Assembly (NCBI GenBank): GCA_045660265.1
Contig: JAZRDM010000005.1
Location: 1-64,000 of the forward strand
Reading direction: 5' to 3'
Origin: Scatosoma sp045660265
Lineage (GTDB): Bacteria; Bacillota; Clostridia; Christensenellales; Borkfalkiaceae
Length of the DNA stretch: 64,000 nucleotides
This document shows positions 62,949 through 64,000 of the stretch, piece by piece; the stretch's first letter is position 1, and each line of letters starts with the position of its first letter. Below the pieces are notes generated by a model. That model worked only from the letters and a program-made list of their open reading frames with translations. It did not search any database and was not told the DNA's origin. The translations under genes and the position numbers were made by a program.

Positions 62949-63970
62949 CTCATACCTGCCTTGCCCATTTGATAAATTTTCATAATCAAAGCATGTGTTT
63001 TTAACGCTTCTTCTCCGCTGATTTCTAAGCCTTCTTTTCCTAAGAGCGCGCTGTAAAATTGCTTGATTTGGCGAACGTGCTGAAATCCCCAATAATCTTT
63101 TCCGCCCTCGTACTCCGTCGTGTTTTCGTCTTGGTGCGCTTCTTCTTTTGTTCCGTTGAAATAGTCGATATACGCATCATCATAACCAAAGGTAACCTTG
63201 CCTTTTTCGCAAAGCAGTTTAATTTCAATCGGCTCGTCGCAGCCGTAATTATTCATACAATAAAAAGCGTACTTGACACCGTTTTTATAACAAATCAAGC
63301 CTTCCGCACTATCTTCAACCTTCACGATTTTATGCCCGCGGTTTGCCATGGAACACGACACGCTTTCCACTTCGCTATCCACCAGCCAATTTACTAAATC
63401 AATCGAATGAATCGCTTGGTCAATTACCACGCCGCCACCTTCTTTATCCCAAGTTCCCTTCCAATCGCTTTCCGAATAATATTCGTCAGAGCGGGACCAG
63501 GTAAGTGTTGAACGCGCGCTAATGATTTTTCCAAGCCTTCCGCTTGTCAATGCTTTTTTAACAAGCTGTGCAGAATTATTATAACGGCACTGCGAAACCA
63601 CACCGAACAACACGCCCTTTTCTTTCGCCTTTTGCACCGCCTTTTCCGCGCTTGCCAAATCCACGTCCATAGGCTTTTCCGTTAAGACGTTTATTCCCTT
63701 TTCAAAGGCATAACAAGCCACCTTACAATGCAAATAATGAGGCAAACAAATATGTACCGCGTCTAGCTTTTCTTGCTCCATCATCTCTTCGTAGGAAACA
63801 TATGCTTTTACGCCATACTTTTTTGCAGCGGCTTCCGCACGCTCTTTTTTAATATCGCAACAAGCGATAAGCTCCGCTTCTTCCAAAAGCTGAATGGAGC
63901 CTAGATGCATCACGGAGACTCTGCCGCAACCGATAACGCCGACTTTTAATTTTTTTAAATTTGTAACCAT
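62945..63970 (-). CDS. Gfo/Idh/MocA-family NAD(P)-dependent oxidoreductase
   Basis: A 341-residue dehydrogenase. The N-terminal Rossmann motif is VGVIGCGRVSVMHLG, and the EKPMDVD motif carries the catalytic Lys of the family. A further signature, GGGVVIDQAIHSIDLVNWLV, contains the His that often acts on the substrate. Members oxidise sugars, sugar acids or inositols. It is translationally coupled to the isomerase downstream. The gene begins 30 bp inside the window's right edge, so any promoter is mostly outside. RBS GGGAG is very close to the ATG. Confidence 0.92.
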   Translation of the reverse strand: MVTNLKKLKVGVIGCGRVSVMHLGSIQLLEEAELIACCDIKKERAEAAAKKYGVKAYVSYEEMMEQEKLDAVHICLPHYLHCKVACYAFEKGINVLTEKPMDVDLASAEKAVQKAKEKGVLFGVVSQCRYNNSAQLVKKALTSGRLGKIISARSTLTWSRSDEYYSESDWKGTWDKEGGGVVIDQAIHSIDLVNWLVDSEVESVSCSMANRGHKIVKVEDSAEGLICYKNGVKYAFYCMNNYGCDEPIEIKLLCEKGKVTFGYDDAYIDYFNGTKEEAHQDENTTEYEGGKDYWGFQHVRQIKQFYSALLGKEGLEISGEEALKTHALIMKIYQMGKAGMR

Positions 63971-64000
63971 ACTCCCGCCTTTTCTTTTGCTTGAATCGCC

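Noticed and set aside
62949..63092. 48-residue N-terminal extension of the isomerase/epimerase.
   Set aside because: It would lie completely inside the dehydrogenase gene, while the ATG at 62948 gives the usual ATGA coupling and a normal barrel N-terminus (MKLGVITDCF).

Overview
The window looks like a chromosomal segment of an uncultured gut-type Clostridia (Bacillota), possibly from the Christensenellales/Borkfalkiaceae neighbourhood; that placement is inference. The direct signs are strong AGGAGG-type ribosome binding sites, sigma-A promoters with 17-bp spacers, many Cys-lipoproteins with Ser/Asn/Gly-rich linkers, secreted LRR and Ig-like proteins, and no outer-membrane machinery. There is no phage, transposase, CRISPR array or rRNA. 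One tRNA-Ser(GCU) is cut by the left edge.

Layout. (1) 1-5.3 kb, minus strand: tRNA-Ser, a purine-type NCS2 permease, then a two-gene glycoside unit (MFS transporter and GH2 glycosidase). (2) 5.4-17.1 kb: four plus-strand surface lipoproteins. One carries a TlpA-type thioredoxin domain, and three share a small N-terminal beta domain. They flank a minus-strand redox pair: a polytopic NapH-like 4Fe-4S protein fused to an extracytoplasmic TlpA thioredoxin domain, and a membrane protein ending in a CXXC motif. (3) 17.3-34.1 kb, minus strand: one probable operon in the order giant cell-surface subtilisin (2601 aa), repeat lipoprotein, oligopeptide-binding protein, OppB, OppC, OppD, OppF, small membrane protein. 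This reads as a protein-degradation and peptide-uptake locus. (4) 34.4-38.5 kb: housekeeping genes (pseudouridine synthase, diacylglycerol kinase-like lipid kinase, HAD phosphatase, small membrane protein) and a Cys-rich mini-lipoprotein. (5) 38.6-61.2 kb, minus strand: a roughly 22-kb run of eleven tightly spaced genes. It holds a 1861-aa secreted protein with eight repeat modules and a possible TIM-barrel enzyme, a 40-aa peptide gene, a GH38 alpha-mannosidase, two secreted proteins with a C-terminal Gly-Cys-Gly anchor-like tail, a sugar ABC importer without its own ATPase, an Ig-like surface protein, a DUF4838 lipoprotein and a Big2-type lipoprotein. A divergent AraC-type regulator sits at its promoter end. 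(6) 62-64 kb, minus strand: a Gfo/Idh/MocA dehydrogenase and a sugar isomerase/epimerase.

The best candidates for undescribed biology are the module family shared by the two large secreted proteins of region 5, with the 40-aa gene and the GCG-tail proteins beside them; and the NapH-TlpA fusion with its CXXC partner in region 2, which may carry electrons across the membrane to extracellular thiol proteins. Promoters and hairpins were found by eye. Product names rest on motif recognition, not on database searches.
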